Shown: positions 53,888 through 61,485, counted from the stretch's first letter. The stretch: DNA of 64,000 nt from JBGTFE01 sp049799955 (GCA_049799955.1 JBARIW010000127.1:1-64000); one strand, 5' to 3'. Notes: generated by a model not told the origin, from the letters alone. Made by a program: numbers and translations.

Positions 53888-53908
53888 ATTCGTTTCCCAA
53901 TTTAAAAA

Positions 53909-54529
53909 TTAACCCTTTGCCAGAAGCTGCAAACTTCTTCTGAGCAATTTTTGCACGCTAATTTCCGTTCCTTCCTGAACAGCCTGTTTCAAAGCTTTTT
54001 CCGCCGCATTTCTTTGATAACCGAGATTTGTCAGTGCCGAAAGCGCGTCTTCGTAAACCGCGTCAGCCGGAAGATTTGCGCCGCCTGCCGCTGCCGTCAG
54101 TTCCTGCTGAGTCGATGTCGAAGACAAATCGTTTAATTTATCGCGCAGCTCGATGACCATTCGCTCGGCGGTTTTTCTGCCGACGCCGGGAATCGAGGTC
54201 AGGCGCGCTAAATTATCCGTCCGAACGGCAACGATAATTTCGTCCGCGCTCATTCCCGAAAGCATCGTGATGCCGGATTTTGCGCCGATGCCCTGAACCG
54301 AGATTAACTTTAAATAAAGCTGTTTTTCGCGCTCGCTCTTAAAGCCGAAAAGCTGGAGCGCGTCTTCGCGGACATGCGTGTAAATGCGAAGCTCGATTGC
54401 GTCGCCGATTTCGCCGATTTCGTAAAATGTCGAAAGCGGAATCGTTACTTCATAGCCGACGCCGTTCGTTTCGACAATGACCGTGTTCGCCTGTTTTTCT
54501 AAAAGTTTTCCTGCCAGATATGCAATCAT
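53909..54529 (-). CDS. ruvA: Holliday junction-binding protein RuvA
   Basis: 206 aa tetrameric junction-binding partner of RuvB. N-terminal OB domain (MIAYLAGKLLEKQANTVIVE), two helix-hairpin-helix motifs (LISVQGIGAKSGITML and LTSIPGVGRKTAERMV), and the C-terminal RuvB-contact domain (DALSALTNLGYQRNAAEKAL). Normal length. The start overlaps the preceding gene by four bases (ATGA). Confidence 0.94.
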   Translation of the reverse strand: MIAYLAGKLLEKQANTVIVETNGVGYEVTIPLSTFYEIGEIGDAIELRIYTHVREDALQLFGFKSEREKQLYLKLISVQGIGAKSGITMLSGMSADEIIVAVRTDNLARLTSIPGVGRKTAERMVIELRDKLNDLSSTSTQQELTAAAGGANLPADAVYEDALSALTNLGYQRNAAEKALKQAVQEGTEISVQKLLRRSLQLLAKG

Positions 54530-54885
54530 TTTGTAATTTTGACCGTTAAATTTTTGTAATCGATTTCGAGAACAGAATCGACTAACATTTGAGTGCCTAC
54601 TAATGCTTCATCGGTTTCGCTCACTAAAATCCTGCCCGGAACATTTTCGCCAAGCCAGTTAATTTCGCCCGCAGCAATATCGATTTCAATCGTATTTTGC
54701 TCAACCATCACGACAGACTCACGACCTACTAAATCAAGCAAATTGTCTTCAATAAATTTTCGCGGCAACAATAAAAATCCATTAAAGCCGGTATCTAAAA
54801 TGCACTCAATATGCGAGCCGTTTGACAGTTCAACTGTCAAAACCGCCTCTAAATTCTCAGTTACGAAACCCTTTTCCTGAGCCAT
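54526..54885 (-). CDS. Clan AA aspartic-protease-like protein
   Basis: 119 aa, half the size of a retropepsin dimer. The Asp-Thr-Gly motif is in CILDTGFNGFLLLP (about residues 28-41) and the partner motif region is LVGTQMLVDSVLEID. Similar single-domain proteins are widespread in bacteria and often lie next to a small protein like the one upstream here. Protease activity would need a homodimer; it is untested. Four-base overlap with ruvA and 25-base overlap with the preceding gene show a tight operon. Confidence 0.72.
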   Translation of the reverse strand: MAQEKGFVTENLEAVLTVELSNGSHIECILDTGFNGFLLLPRKFIEDNLLDLVGRESVVMVEQNTIEIDIAAGEINWLGENVPGRILVSETDEALVGTQMLVDSVLEIDYKNLTVKITK

Positions 54886-55127
54886 GAGCCTCCGATTTTA
54901 TGAGAATGTTCAAAACCGATGCGCGCAAAATAAAACTTGCTTTCGGGCATTTCGGCGCGCGCTTTCAACATAACCCGCACTTCGTCTTCGTCCAGAAAAT
55001 ATTTGCCCGAAACAGGTTCAATCGCCACGAATTCGCCGTTATGCGCGGGTTCGAGAATCGATTTTAAATTCTCCTCGTAGAATTTTTTGCCGAGCGCGAC
55101 CAAATCATCTTTTACCTGTATTGACAT
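54861..55127 (-). CDS. Small partner of the aspartic-protease-like protein
   Basis: 88 aa. Conserved-looking pattern FYEENLKSILEPAHNGEFVA, then EPVSGKYFLDEDEVRVMLKA, then SKFYFARIGFEHSHKIGGSW. This family is commonly encoded directly before clan AA aspartic-protease genes, and the 25-base overlap here agrees. Function unknown; a toxin-antitoxin or regulatory role is only a guess. It heads the four-gene unit leading to ruvA. Confidence 0.68.
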   Translation of the reverse strand: MSIQVKDDLVALGKKFYEENLKSILEPAHNGEFVAIEPVSGKYFLDEDEVRVMLKARAEMPESKFYFARIGFEHSHKIGGSWLRKRVS

Positions 55128-55228
55128 AGAAAACTCCTAATGTGTTTCACACTTGAAACATAAATTGTAATAAAAATTCAGATTCGGGGCAACGATAAAA
55201 AAGATTTTCATCATCAATTAAGCGCCGT

Positions 55229-55242
55229 GTGAATAATTTCAC
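55229..55242. promoter_or_regulatory. Rex-type operator palindrome
   Basis: GTGAATAATTTCAC: GTGAA and TTCAC separated by four bases, the core of the known Rex (NADH-responsive) operator. It lies 64 bases upstream of the rex start, so autoregulation by NADH/NAD+ ratio is likely. It is also in the 5' region of the divergent 88-aa gene, whose start is about 100 bases away. Confidence 0.6.
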
Positions 55243-55305
55243 TTTGCTAATAAAGCGAATTAGAAATAAAATAAACTTTACAAAGGCTTTCCCCGTTTTT
55301 CTAAA

Positions 55306-55986
55306 ATGAAGGTTGAAAAAATCTCAGAACTGACGACCAACCGCCTCAGTGTCTATCTGCGCTGTCTGAATGAGCTTGCGGCGGAGGGCGCGAAAACCGT
55401 TTCATCCGATAAATTGGCGAAGCAATTTCACCTGAATTCGGCGCAGATTCGCAAGGATTTGGCGTATTTCGGCGAATTCGGCGTGCGCGGCGTCGGCTAT
55501 TACGTCGAGACGCTGCGCGACCATATCATAAAAATTCTTGGACTCACGAAAGACCATCGCGTCGCGATTATCGGCGCCGGACGACTTGGAACGGCTTTGA
55601 CGGATTACTACGGTTTTACGCAGTCGAATTTTTCGGTCGTCGCGCTTTTTGACGCCGATAAAAGCAAAATCGGGCAGAAAGTCGGGAGTGTGGAAATTTT
55701 TGATATAAAAAGCTTTGCCGATGTCGTAAAAAAAGATAATATAGATGTAGCGGTCATCGCCGTGCCCGCGCAATTTGCCCAGGGCGTTCTTGAGCAGATT
55801 ACAAAAGCCGGAATAAAAGCGGTGATGAATTTTGCGCCGACGCCGCTCAGAGTCGAAGGCGACGTAAAGTTGAAAACAGTCGATTTAACCATTTCGCTCG
55901 AAAGCCTGTCGTATTTTCTCGCACAGCCCGCCGCAAATGGAAAAAATCTGAAACCGAAGGCTGGCGAAAGGCGTAAAAGCAAGTAA
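55306..55986 (+). CDS. rex: Redox-sensing transcriptional repressor Rex
   Basis: 226 aa. N-terminal winged helix (about 1-75) with SSDKLAKQFHLNSAQIRKDL then YFGEFGVRGVGY, then a Rossmann domain with VAIIGAGRLG (Gly90-Gly95) that binds NADH. Rex represses fermentative and anaerobic genes when NADH is low. It lies upstream of the microcompartment locus and has a Rex-like palindrome before it, so it may control that locus. The C-terminus is Lys/Arg-rich. Confidence 0.92.
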   Translation: MKVEKISELTTNRLSVYLRCLNELAAEGAKTVSSDKLAKQFHLNSAQIRKDLAYFGEFGVRGVGYYVETLRDHIIKILGLTKDHRVAIIGAGRLGTALTDYYGFTQSNFSVVALFDADKSKIGQKVGSVEIFDIKSFADVVKKDNIDVAVIAVPAQFAQGVLEQITKAGIKAVMNFAPTPLRVEGDVKLKTVDLTISLESLSYFLAQPAANGKNLKPKAGERRKSK

Positions 55987-56015
55987 TAATTTTTAATTTT
56001 AAGGGGTTAAGCAGT

Positions 56016-56345
56016 ATGTGTTGTAAAGGATTTATAAAGCGAATTTTACCATTTTTCCTAACGTTTGCATTCGGACTTCTGATTGCGAGCTTCTTTGTTT
56101 CCATCGCCGCGCCTAATTTTAATTTCAAAAAACGCGGCTTTAACCGGCATCGTGAATACGACCAGAGACTGGAATTTGAAAATCGCCAGCTGCGCGATGA
56201 AAATAACCGTTTGAAACAGCAGTTAATTGAAAAGGAAAATCAAAATCTCAGCGAAGATTTAGACGTTCCGCCGCCGCCGCCGCTTCCGGCAAAAGTAAAA
56301 AAACTGGTGATGAAGCAGGAAATAAATGTAGTTAAAGGGCAATAA
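56016..56345 (+). CDS. Membrane-anchored coiled-coil protein
   Basis: 109 aa. N-terminal Cys pair (MCCKGF), one membrane helix (FFLTFAFGLLIASFFVSIAA), then a charged coiled coil (YDQRLEFENRQLRDENNRLK) and a proline run (DVPPPPPLPAK). No known family. 29 bases after rex in the same direction, so probably co-transcribed with it. Confidence 0.62.
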   Translation: MCCKGFIKRILPFFLTFAFGLLIASFFVSIAAPNFNFKKRGFNRHREYDQRLEFENRQLRDENNRLKQQLIEKENQNLSEDLDVPPPPPLPAKVKKLVMKQEINVVKGQ

Positions 56346-56381
56346 AGTCCGAAACTAAAATCGGTTTTTCATAAAAATTCA

Positions 56382-56433
56382 GACCACAGATTGATGTAAG
56401 TGAACATTTTTTCGACTTATGTTAATCTGTGGT
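56382..56433. repeat. Imperfect palindrome (ACCACAGATT words)
   Basis: ACCACAGATT and TAAG on the left match their complement on the right, with four mismatched bases inside the arm. It precedes the class II aldolase gene and is of the same general type as the other tandem-word palindromes. Confidence 0.7.
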
Positions 56434-56452
56434 TTAGTTTTTGGCTCAATAA

Positions 56453-57235
56453 ATGGACGAATCTCAAGCGCGAAAACTCATCATCGAAGTCGGGAAATTG
56501 CTCTACGAACGAAGCTATGTCGTTTCGTCGGACGGCAATGTGAGTATTCGTCTGGACAAAAATCGCGTTCTGGCGACGCCGACGATGACCTGCAAAGGTC
56601 GTATGACGGAAGACGGTTTGGCGATTACGGATTTGGACGGCAAGGCTTTGAACGACAAAAAAGCCTCTTCAGAGTTGGCGATGCACCTTTTGATTTACAA
56701 GATGCGTCCCGACATCAAAGCCGTCTGCCACGCGCATCCGCCGAACGGAACTGCTTTTGCGGTTGCGGGTTTGGCAATCGACGCGCCGATTTTATCGGAA
56801 GTTATCTTAACGCTCGGTTGTGTTCCTCTGACCGATTACGGAACGCCTTCGACGAATGAACTGACCGAATCGATGAAGCCTTTTGTCGAGCATCACAACG
56901 CGCTGCTTATGGCAAATCACGGCGCGGTCGCTTACGGCGAAGATTTGTGGCAGGCGTTCGATAGACTGGAAACTCTGGAGCACACGGCGAAAATCGCGAT
57001 TCTCGCCAAATCTTTGGGCGGAGCGAACGATTTGCCGAAAGACGCGATTGAAAAGCTTATCAATATTCGTGAAAAAGCAGGATATTTAACCGAATCGGCG
57101 CGCTGCCAGTCGTGCGGATATTTGCAAGATGCGGGCGTAGCCTGCGAAGTTCACACTGCTTCGAACGGCGCGAAAATCGCTTTTACGCGAGAGGAATTGA
57201 TTGAGCTTTTGTCGCAGGCGGCTAAATTGAGTTAA
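56453..57235 (+). CDS. Class II aldolase/adducin-family protein of the microcompartment locus
   Basis: 260 aa. Zinc-dependent class II aldolase fold: SSDGNVSIRL near 25, VCHAHPPNGTAFA with the two metal-binding His (about 95-100), and LMANHGAVAYG with the third His. In sugar-processing microcompartments the family cleaves fuculose- or rhamnulose-1-phosphate to lactaldehyde and DHAP. The C-terminal ~50 residues add CQSCGYLQDAGVACEV, three Cys not usual in FucA, which may bind metal or serve as an encapsulation tail. Shell-protein genes begin 44 bases later. Exact substrate unknown. Confidence 0.78.
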   Translation: MDESQARKLIIEVGKLLYERSYVVSSDGNVSIRLDKNRVLATPTMTCKGRMTEDGLAITDLDGKALNDKKASSELAMHLLIYKMRPDIKAVCHAHPPNGTAFAVAGLAIDAPILSEVILTLGCVPLTDYGTPSTNELTESMKPFVEHHNALLMANHGAVAYGEDLWQAFDRLETLEHTAKIAILAKSLGGANDLPKDAIEKLINIREKAGYLTESARCQSCGYLQDAGVACEVHTASNGAKIAFTREELIELLSQAAKLS

Positions 57236-57279
57236 ACTTGAGTTTATTTAATTATCTTACTTATTTTAGGAGAAACTAA

Positions 57280-57558
57280 ATGCAGGAAGCATTGGGAATG
57301 GTCGAATGTAAAGGTCTGGTGGCGATGATTGAAGCGGCTGACGCGATGGTCAAAGCCGCCAACGTTCAGCTCGTCGGTTACGAAAAAATCGGCGCGGGCT
57401 TTGTTACCGCAATCGTGCGCGGCGATGTCGCGGCTGTAAAGGCAGCAACGGACGCAGGCGCGGCGGCGGCGCGTCGTGTCGGCGAATTAGTCTCGGTTCA
57501 CGTTATCCCGCGCCCGCATTCGAGCGTCGATGAAACTTTGCCGATAGTAATGAAATAA
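57280..57558 (+). CDS. Microcompartment hexameric shell protein (BMC-H)
   Basis: 92 aa single BMC domain: ALGMVECKGLVAMIEAADAM, then AGFVTAIVRGDVAAVKAATD, then a VSVHVIPRPHSSV end. This is the canonical CcmK/PduA fold, which forms hexagonal tiles with a central pore. RBS TAGGAG is 9 bases upstream. Only one BMC-H is encoded here, so this protein should make most of the shell facets. Confidence 0.93.
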   Translation: MQEALGMVECKGLVAMIEAADAMVKAANVQLVGYEKIGAGFVTAIVRGDVAAVKAATDAGAAAARRVGELVSVHVIPRPHSSVDETLPIVMK

Positions 57559-57570
57559 ATTAGTCCTTAG

Positions 57571-57665
57571 TTATTTGTCAGTTGTCCGTTGCAGGTTGAA
57601 TATAAATTAAGTTCTGAAATTAAATTCAACTAACAACGGACAACGGACAACGGACAACTGACCAA
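57571..57665. repeat. Tandem-word palindrome K (CGGACAA words)
   Basis: Right arm has three CGGACAA words, left arm a degenerate complement. Loop core is similar, in reverse orientation, to that of palindrome E. It sits between the BMC-H gene and the first BMC-P gene. Confidence 0.85.
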
Positions 57666-57667
57666 AA

Positions 57668-57946
57668 ATGATAATAGCTAGAATTTTAGGCACAGTCGTA
57701 TCGACGCAGAAGGACGAGCGTTTGCACGGCAAAAAACTTCTTATCGTCAAGCCGATAAACCTCGACGGCACTGACCAGAGCGGTTATATCGTCGCGGTCG
57801 ATACGGTCGGCGCGGGCTTTCACGAAAAAGTTCTGGTCGTTGCCGGTTCGTCGGCGCGCCTTGCCGAAGGCAACAAGGATTGCCCGGTCGATTCGGCAAT
57901 CGTCGGCGTGATTGATTCTTTTGAAGTAAATATTGAGTCCGAATAA
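57668..57946 (+). CDS. Microcompartment pentameric vertex protein 1 (EutN/CcmL)
   Basis: 92 aa BMC-P protein: IIARILGTVVSTQKDERLHG, VAVDTVGAGFHEKVLVVAGS, and PVDSAIVGVIDSF, the EutN/CcmL signature. Pentamers cap the vertices of the shell. Three paralogues follow each other; this one is separated from the next by 3 bases. Confidence 0.93.
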   Translation: MIIARILGTVVSTQKDERLHGKKLLIVKPINLDGTDQSGYIVAVDTVGAGFHEKVLVVAGSSARLAEGNKDCPVDSAIVGVIDSFEVNIESE

Positions 57947-57949
57947 AAA

Positions 57950-58240
57950 ATGCAGCTTGCTCGCGTCATCGGAACGGTCGTCTCATCCGTAAAAAATGAA
58001 ACGCTCGAAGGGCGTAAGTTTTTGATTGTGCAGACTTTGAATGCGGATTTGCAGCCGACCGGGAAACCACAGGTCGCGCTCGACGCGGTCGGCGCGGGCG
58101 TCGGCGAGCTTGTTTTCTGGTGTCGGGGCAAAGAAGCGAGCTTTCCCTTTAAGCGTGATTCGACGCCGACCGACTGCACGATTGTCGGAATTGTCGATTC
58201 CGAAGCGCACGTCTATCAGAAAGTAGTAAGTAATAAGTAA
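57950..58240 (+). CDS. Microcompartment pentameric vertex protein 2 (EutN/CcmL)
   Basis: 96 aa BMC-P protein: LARVIGTVVSSVKNETLEGR, ALDAVGAGVGELVFWCRGKE, and TDCTIVGIVDS. It has two Cys not found in the other two copies. Its last residues (VVSNK) and stop lie inside palindrome L, so the C-terminus was probably remodelled by that element. Confidence 0.93.
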   Translation: MQLARVIGTVVSSVKNETLEGRKFLIVQTLNADLQPTGKPQVALDAVGAGVGELVFWCRGKEASFPFKRDSTPTDCTIVGIVDSEAHVYQKVVSNK

Positions 58241-58290
58241 TTGGTAATAAGTCAAAAAACCAATTACCAATTACCAGTTACCAATTACTA
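58223..58290. repeat. Tandem-word palindrome L (AGTAATA/ATTACCA words)
   Basis: Arms of 7-nt words; left arm supplies the end of BMC-P 2, right arm ends exactly at the ATG of BMC-P 3. Confidence 0.85.
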
Positions 58291-58574
58291 TGCTATTAGC
58301 CAGAGTCATCGGAAATGTCGTCGCAACGCAGAAAAATCAGCGTTACGAAGGCGCGCGCGTGATGTTGTGCCGCCAGATTACGCCCGAAGGCGTTGATATG
58401 GAATATACGTGTCTCGCGCTCGATTCGGTTTCGGCGGGCGAAGGCGATATTGTCATCATCGCGCAGGAAGGCTGGTCGGCTTCGACCGCCGCGACGGGCA
58501 AACCGGGCGCGGCGATTGACTCGGCAATCGTCGGCGTCGTCGATTATATCGATTTATTGCCGGAGGAGATTTGA
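58290..58574 (+). CDS. Microcompartment pentameric vertex protein 3 (EutN/CcmL)
   Basis: 94 aa BMC-P protein: LARVIGNVVATQKNQRYEGA, ALDSVSAGEGDIVIIAQEGW, and DSAIVGVVDYIDLL. The start ATG at 58290 overlaps the right arm of palindrome L, so no native Shine-Dalgarno is visible; translation may depend on the RNA structure or coupling with BMC-P 2. Confidence 0.92.
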   Translation: MLLARVIGNVVATQKNQRYEGARVMLCRQITPEGVDMEYTCLALDSVSAGEGDIVIIAQEGWSASTAATGKPGAAIDSAIVGVVDYIDLLPEEI

Positions 58575-58588
58575 ACCATCCGCTTCGC

Positions 58589-58670
58589 GACACGGAGACA
58601 CAGAGTTTTTAAAGAAAATAAAATCACAAGATATTTTCTAATTTACTCTGTGTCTCCGTGTCTCTGTGGT
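58589..58670. repeat. Tandem-word palindrome O (GAGACACA words)
   Basis: Second copy of the CACAGAGA type (see 2550-2623), with a longer AT-rich loop; the right arm is followed by AAAATTTCTT as in the first copy. It lies between BMC-P 3 and the Cys-cluster gene. Confidence 0.85.
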
Positions 58671-58685
58671 AAAATTTCTTAAACC

Positions 58686-59018
58686 ATGGAAAATGAAAAG
58701 GCTCAAAAATTAGCTGAAAAAATTGCGCTTCTTCTTCAGGAAAACGGAAAGGGAAGCGACGACGCGGCACTGCTTCGCGCGAGTCTCGAAAAAATCAATC
58801 AGAGATTAGACAAAATCGAATCTCAACTCACAATCCAGAATCCAAACTCCAAACTCCAAACTCCAAACTTAAATCATCCAAGCCAGGAAAAATACAATAT
58901 TGCCGAGATAATCGCCGACGAGATATTTGCCGGAATCGAAAAAGAAAAAGCCTGCCCGTATGAACCTACGGGCAAGCCTTGCGACCATTGCGCGATGTGC
59001 AATTCGCGCGGATTTTAG
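58686..59018 (+). CDS. Small microcompartment-locus protein with C-terminal Cys cluster
   Basis: 110 aa, family unknown. An amphipathic N-terminal helix (EKAQKLAEKIALLLQE) and a later one (YNIAEIIADEIFAGIEKE) resemble encapsulation-type helices. The C-terminus is Cys90-x8-Cys99-x2-Cys102-x2-Cys105 (CPYEPTGKPCDHCAMC), a likely zinc or iron-sulfur site. The linker at residues 50-63 is encoded by tandem CCAAACT words (58831-58872), a copy of the tandem-word type inserted in frame. Possibly an internal scaffold or redox component; inference only. Confidence 0.68.
   Translation: MENEKAQKLAEKIALLLQENGKGSDDAALLRASLEKINQRLDKIESQLTIQNPNSKLQTPNLNHPSQEKYNIAEIIADEIFAGIEKEKACPYEPTGKPCDHCAMCNSRGF
58831..58872. 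repeat. Tandem CCAAACT words inside a coding sequence
   Basis: About four 7-nt words in frame within the Cys-cluster gene, coding an Asn/Pro/Leu-rich linker. No complementary arm. Confidence 0.8.
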
Positions 59019-59019
59019 C

Positions 59020-59670
59020 TTACGGCTGAACGTTTGAAACCGGCGGATTTGTCGGATTATTTTTCCGCATCGAGTTCGGGTCGGGAAGCTGCGGCACCTG
59101 TTTCGCGCTTTCGTCAGCCTTGAAATAAGGCTCTTCCTTAAATCCCGTCAATCCCGCCGTCAGGACAGCCGGAAACGAATTTCGCGTCGTGTTGTAATCC
59201 GTAACAGTCTGGTTAAAGTCGATTCGAGCCGTATTGATTCGATTTTCCGTGCCCGACAATTCATCCATCAATTTCAGAAACGCTTCACTCGAACGAAGCT
59301 GGGGATAGCTTTCCTGTAGGCTCAAAAGTCGCCCGATTGTTCCGCCAAAGCTTGTGTTCGCTTCCAGAATCTTTTGTTTTTGTTCGGGCGTTTTGTCGCC
59401 GTCCGCGCCGGCTGGCGCTTCGGTCGTGGCGTTGATAAGGCGCGAACGCGCGTCGGCAATCTGCCCGAAAACTTCCTGTTCCTGAACGCCGAGCGACTGC
59501 GCGGCTTTAACCAGATTCGGAATTAAATCGGCGCGGCGCTGCAAATTGCTTTCGACGTTTGACCAACTGCCTTTGACTTTCTGCTGCTTCGCCGTCAAAT
59601 CGTTATAGCTGCACCCGCTTAAGCCCAGCGCGAAAAATATCGCAATCGACAATAAAATAGCTCTTTTCAT
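59020..59670 (-). CDS. LemA family lipoprotein
   Basis: 216 aa. Lipoprotein signal ending LGLSGC with Cys20 as lipid anchor. LemA features: LQRRADLIPNLVKAAQSLGV, LLSLQESYPQLRSSEAFLKL, GTENRINTARIDFNQTVTDY, and RNSFPAVLTAGL. The protein is mostly long helices facing the periplasm. Genes for LemA and TPM-domain proteins often lie together, as here, with a nucleotidyltransferase gene between them. Biochemical role not established. Confidence 0.88.
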   Translation of the reverse strand: MKRAILLSIAIFFALGLSGCSYNDLTAKQQKVKGSWSNVESNLQRRADLIPNLVKAAQSLGVQEQEVFGQIADARSRLINATTEAPAGADGDKTPEQKQKILEANTSFGGTIGRLLSLQESYPQLRSSEAFLKLMDELSGTENRINTARIDFNQTVTDYNTTRNSFPAVLTAGLTGFKEEPYFKADESAKQVPQLPDPNSMRKNNPTNPPVSNVQP

Positions 59671-59706
59671 AGTTAAACTCCTTGTTCTTATTCTATCAAA
59701 TTAAAC

Positions 59707-60420
59707 TCAACTTAATTTATCAACCGCTTCGATAACTTTTTCTATCTGCTCCATATAATCGGAGAAAAGCTGATTTGCCTCGATTTCATCGAGCTTTTTC
59801 ACAAAATTATTCTCGCGAATATTAAAAATCTTTTCAAACGGCGCGCCGTCAATCTGCAAATGCTGCGCCGTCAAGGCGACGATTTCGTGTTTATTAACGG
59901 GCGAATCGATGCCGTGCAGAAGAAGCACGGCGCGAAACAGCGCGGCAAAGCTCGATAAGCTCTGCGACATCAAAGCCGCCAAGCCTTCGACCGAAACCGA
60001 AGCCGGAATATAACGGCGGCGAAGCTGTATCAGCTTGCTTCGAAGCTCGAATTCGGTTTGATGACGCAGATGCTCGTCGGAAATCGTTACGTTTGCCAGA
60101 ACGTCCGCGCCGTATAAAACTTTCCGCGCCTTTTCCATCTGTCGAAACTCAATCGGGAAAACGTCAGCCGCCGTTTTAAGCTCCGAGACGGTAAAATAAA
60201 TCGGCACGGGATGACCTAATTTGCTCCATTCGCGCATCGGAGCCTGCGCGGCGCGCAAATCTTTCGGCGTGATTTTATCGAGCGCAATCAGCAAATTATA
60301 ATCCGATTGATTTTTGATAAAATCGCCCGCCGCCGCCGAGCCGTACAAAATCACGGAAGCCAGATTACGCCCATGCGCCGCCCGCAAATCATCTATAAAT
60401 GCTTCAAATTGATTTCTCAT
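59707..60420 (-). CDS. Nucleotidyltransferase-domain protein
   Basis: 237 aa from ATG 60420 (60426 is an alternative, inside palindrome M). N-terminal nucleotidyltransferase fold with LASVILYGSAAAGDFIKNQS then DYNLLIAL (about 22-47). The usual second catalytic Asp of the G-S-x10-D-x-D motif is Asn here, so catalysis may be lost or altered. The rest is helical and not recognised. It is inserted between the LemA and TPM genes. Confidence 0.68.
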   Translation of the reverse strand: MRNQFEAFIDDLRAAHGRNLASVILYGSAAAGDFIKNQSDYNLLIALDKITPKDLRAAQAPMREWSKLGHPVPIYFTVSELKTAADVFPIEFRQMEKARKVLYGADVLANVTISDEHLRHQTEFELRSKLIQLRRRYIPASVSVEGLAALMSQSLSSFAALFRAVLLLHGIDSPVNKHEIVALTAQHLQIDGAPFEKIFNIRENNFVKKLDEIEANQLFSDYMEQIEKVIEAVDKLS

Positions 60421-60496
60421 ATTCATTTATCATTTATCATTCAACATTTATCATTTATTTTTTGTTCAATGATAAATGGTAAATGATAAATGTTCT
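60421..60496. repeat. Tandem-word palindrome M (TTATCAT words)
   Basis: Arms of 7-nt words close to TTATCAT and GATAAAT between two minus-strand genes. Right end abuts the stop of the TPM gene, left end overlaps the alternative start of the nucleotidyltransferase gene. Confidence 0.85.
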
Positions 60497-61422
60497 TACC
60501 AATCTCCGCCCGCGCCGCCGCCGCCAAAATCGCCGCCGCCGCCAAATCCTCCCCAATCGCCGCCTGACGAACCGCCTGACGAACCGCCGCCCCAATCGCT
60601 CGAAGATGAGTCGCTGCCGCCCGAAGAACTGTTCCCGATGCTGTTGGCGATAACCGAGCCGATAACCCACGGCAGGACGCTTCCGCCGCCGAATCCGCCG
60701 CCGCCCCAACGATTGCGGTCGTTTCTGCCGCGTCTCGATTTTCCAAAGCGGCTTATTATTGCAAAAATGATAAAAAGAATTACCAAACAGGGCAGAATAC
60801 CGCAAATGTTGAAGCCGCTTCTTTTTCCCTGCGTTTGTGTAGTTTTCCCCGCTGTTTCCGGTGTCGGGACGGCGACGCCGCTTTGTTTCGAATCGATTGT
60901 ACGAATGTATGCGTCAATCGTGTCGGCAACGCCTTTTGTATAATCGCCCTGCTTAAAAGCCGGAACGAGATACTGCCGCTGAAGCTGTCCGACCACGCCG
61001 TCCGGCAATTCGTCTTCTAAATCCCGGCTGACCTGCGTGAAATATTTTCGGTCGTCAATAGCGATAAACAGCAATGCGCTCGGGTTATCCGCATCCTTCG
61101 AACCGACTTTCCAGCCGCGAGCAACCGCCAGAGAATAATCAAAAATATCGCGGTCGCCGGTTGTTTTAACGACTGCAACCGCTAATGTAACAGGCGGATT
61201 TGTTCGCGCTTTAAAATCTTTTATTTTTTGATTGAGCTGCTGCTCGACGTTATCGTCAATCGCGCCCGCAAAATCGTTGACGGGCGCAGTCGGCGCAGGC
61301 AGTGGCGATTCGCTAATTGAAAACGGTTTTGTTTCCTGCGAAAAAGAAGTCTGAATAGCTATGCAAAAAAGCAAAACTATCAATAGAGCGGCTGATTTCG
61401 GAAAAAACTTTATTTTCTTCAT
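60496..61422 (-). CDS. TPM-domain (YgcG-like) membrane protein
   Basis: 308 aa. Signal peptide (SAALLIVLLFCIAIQTSFSQ), TPM domain about 45-185 (VNDFAGAIDDNVEQQLNQKI, LAVAVVKTTG, RGWKVGSKDADNPSALLFIA, SRDLEDELPDGVVG), one membrane helix (ICGILPCLVILFIIFAIISR), and a C-terminal Gly/Ser tail ending GGGGDFGGGGAGGDW. The layout is that of YgcG/TPM proteins linked to LemA. Function unknown, probably envelope-related. Confidence 0.85.
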   Translation of the reverse strand: MKKIKFFPKSAALLIVLLFCIAIQTSFSQETKPFSISESPLPAPTAPVNDFAGAIDDNVEQQLNQKIKDFKARTNPPVTLAVAVVKTTGDRDIFDYSLAVARGWKVGSKDADNPSALLFIAIDDRKYFTQVSRDLEDELPDGVVGQLQRQYLVPAFKQGDYTKGVADTIDAYIRTIDSKQSGVAVPTPETAGKTTQTQGKRSGFNICGILPCLVILFIIFAIISRFGKSRRGRNDRNRWGGGGFGGGSVLPWVIGSVIANSIGNSSSGGSDSSSSDWGGGSSGGSSGGDWGGFGGGGDFGGGGAGGDW

Positions 61423-61485
61423 CGTGTCTTAAAACAATTTTGCCAAATCCGTAACGAATACGAAAGCCTGCCTGCGAATGTTCGG

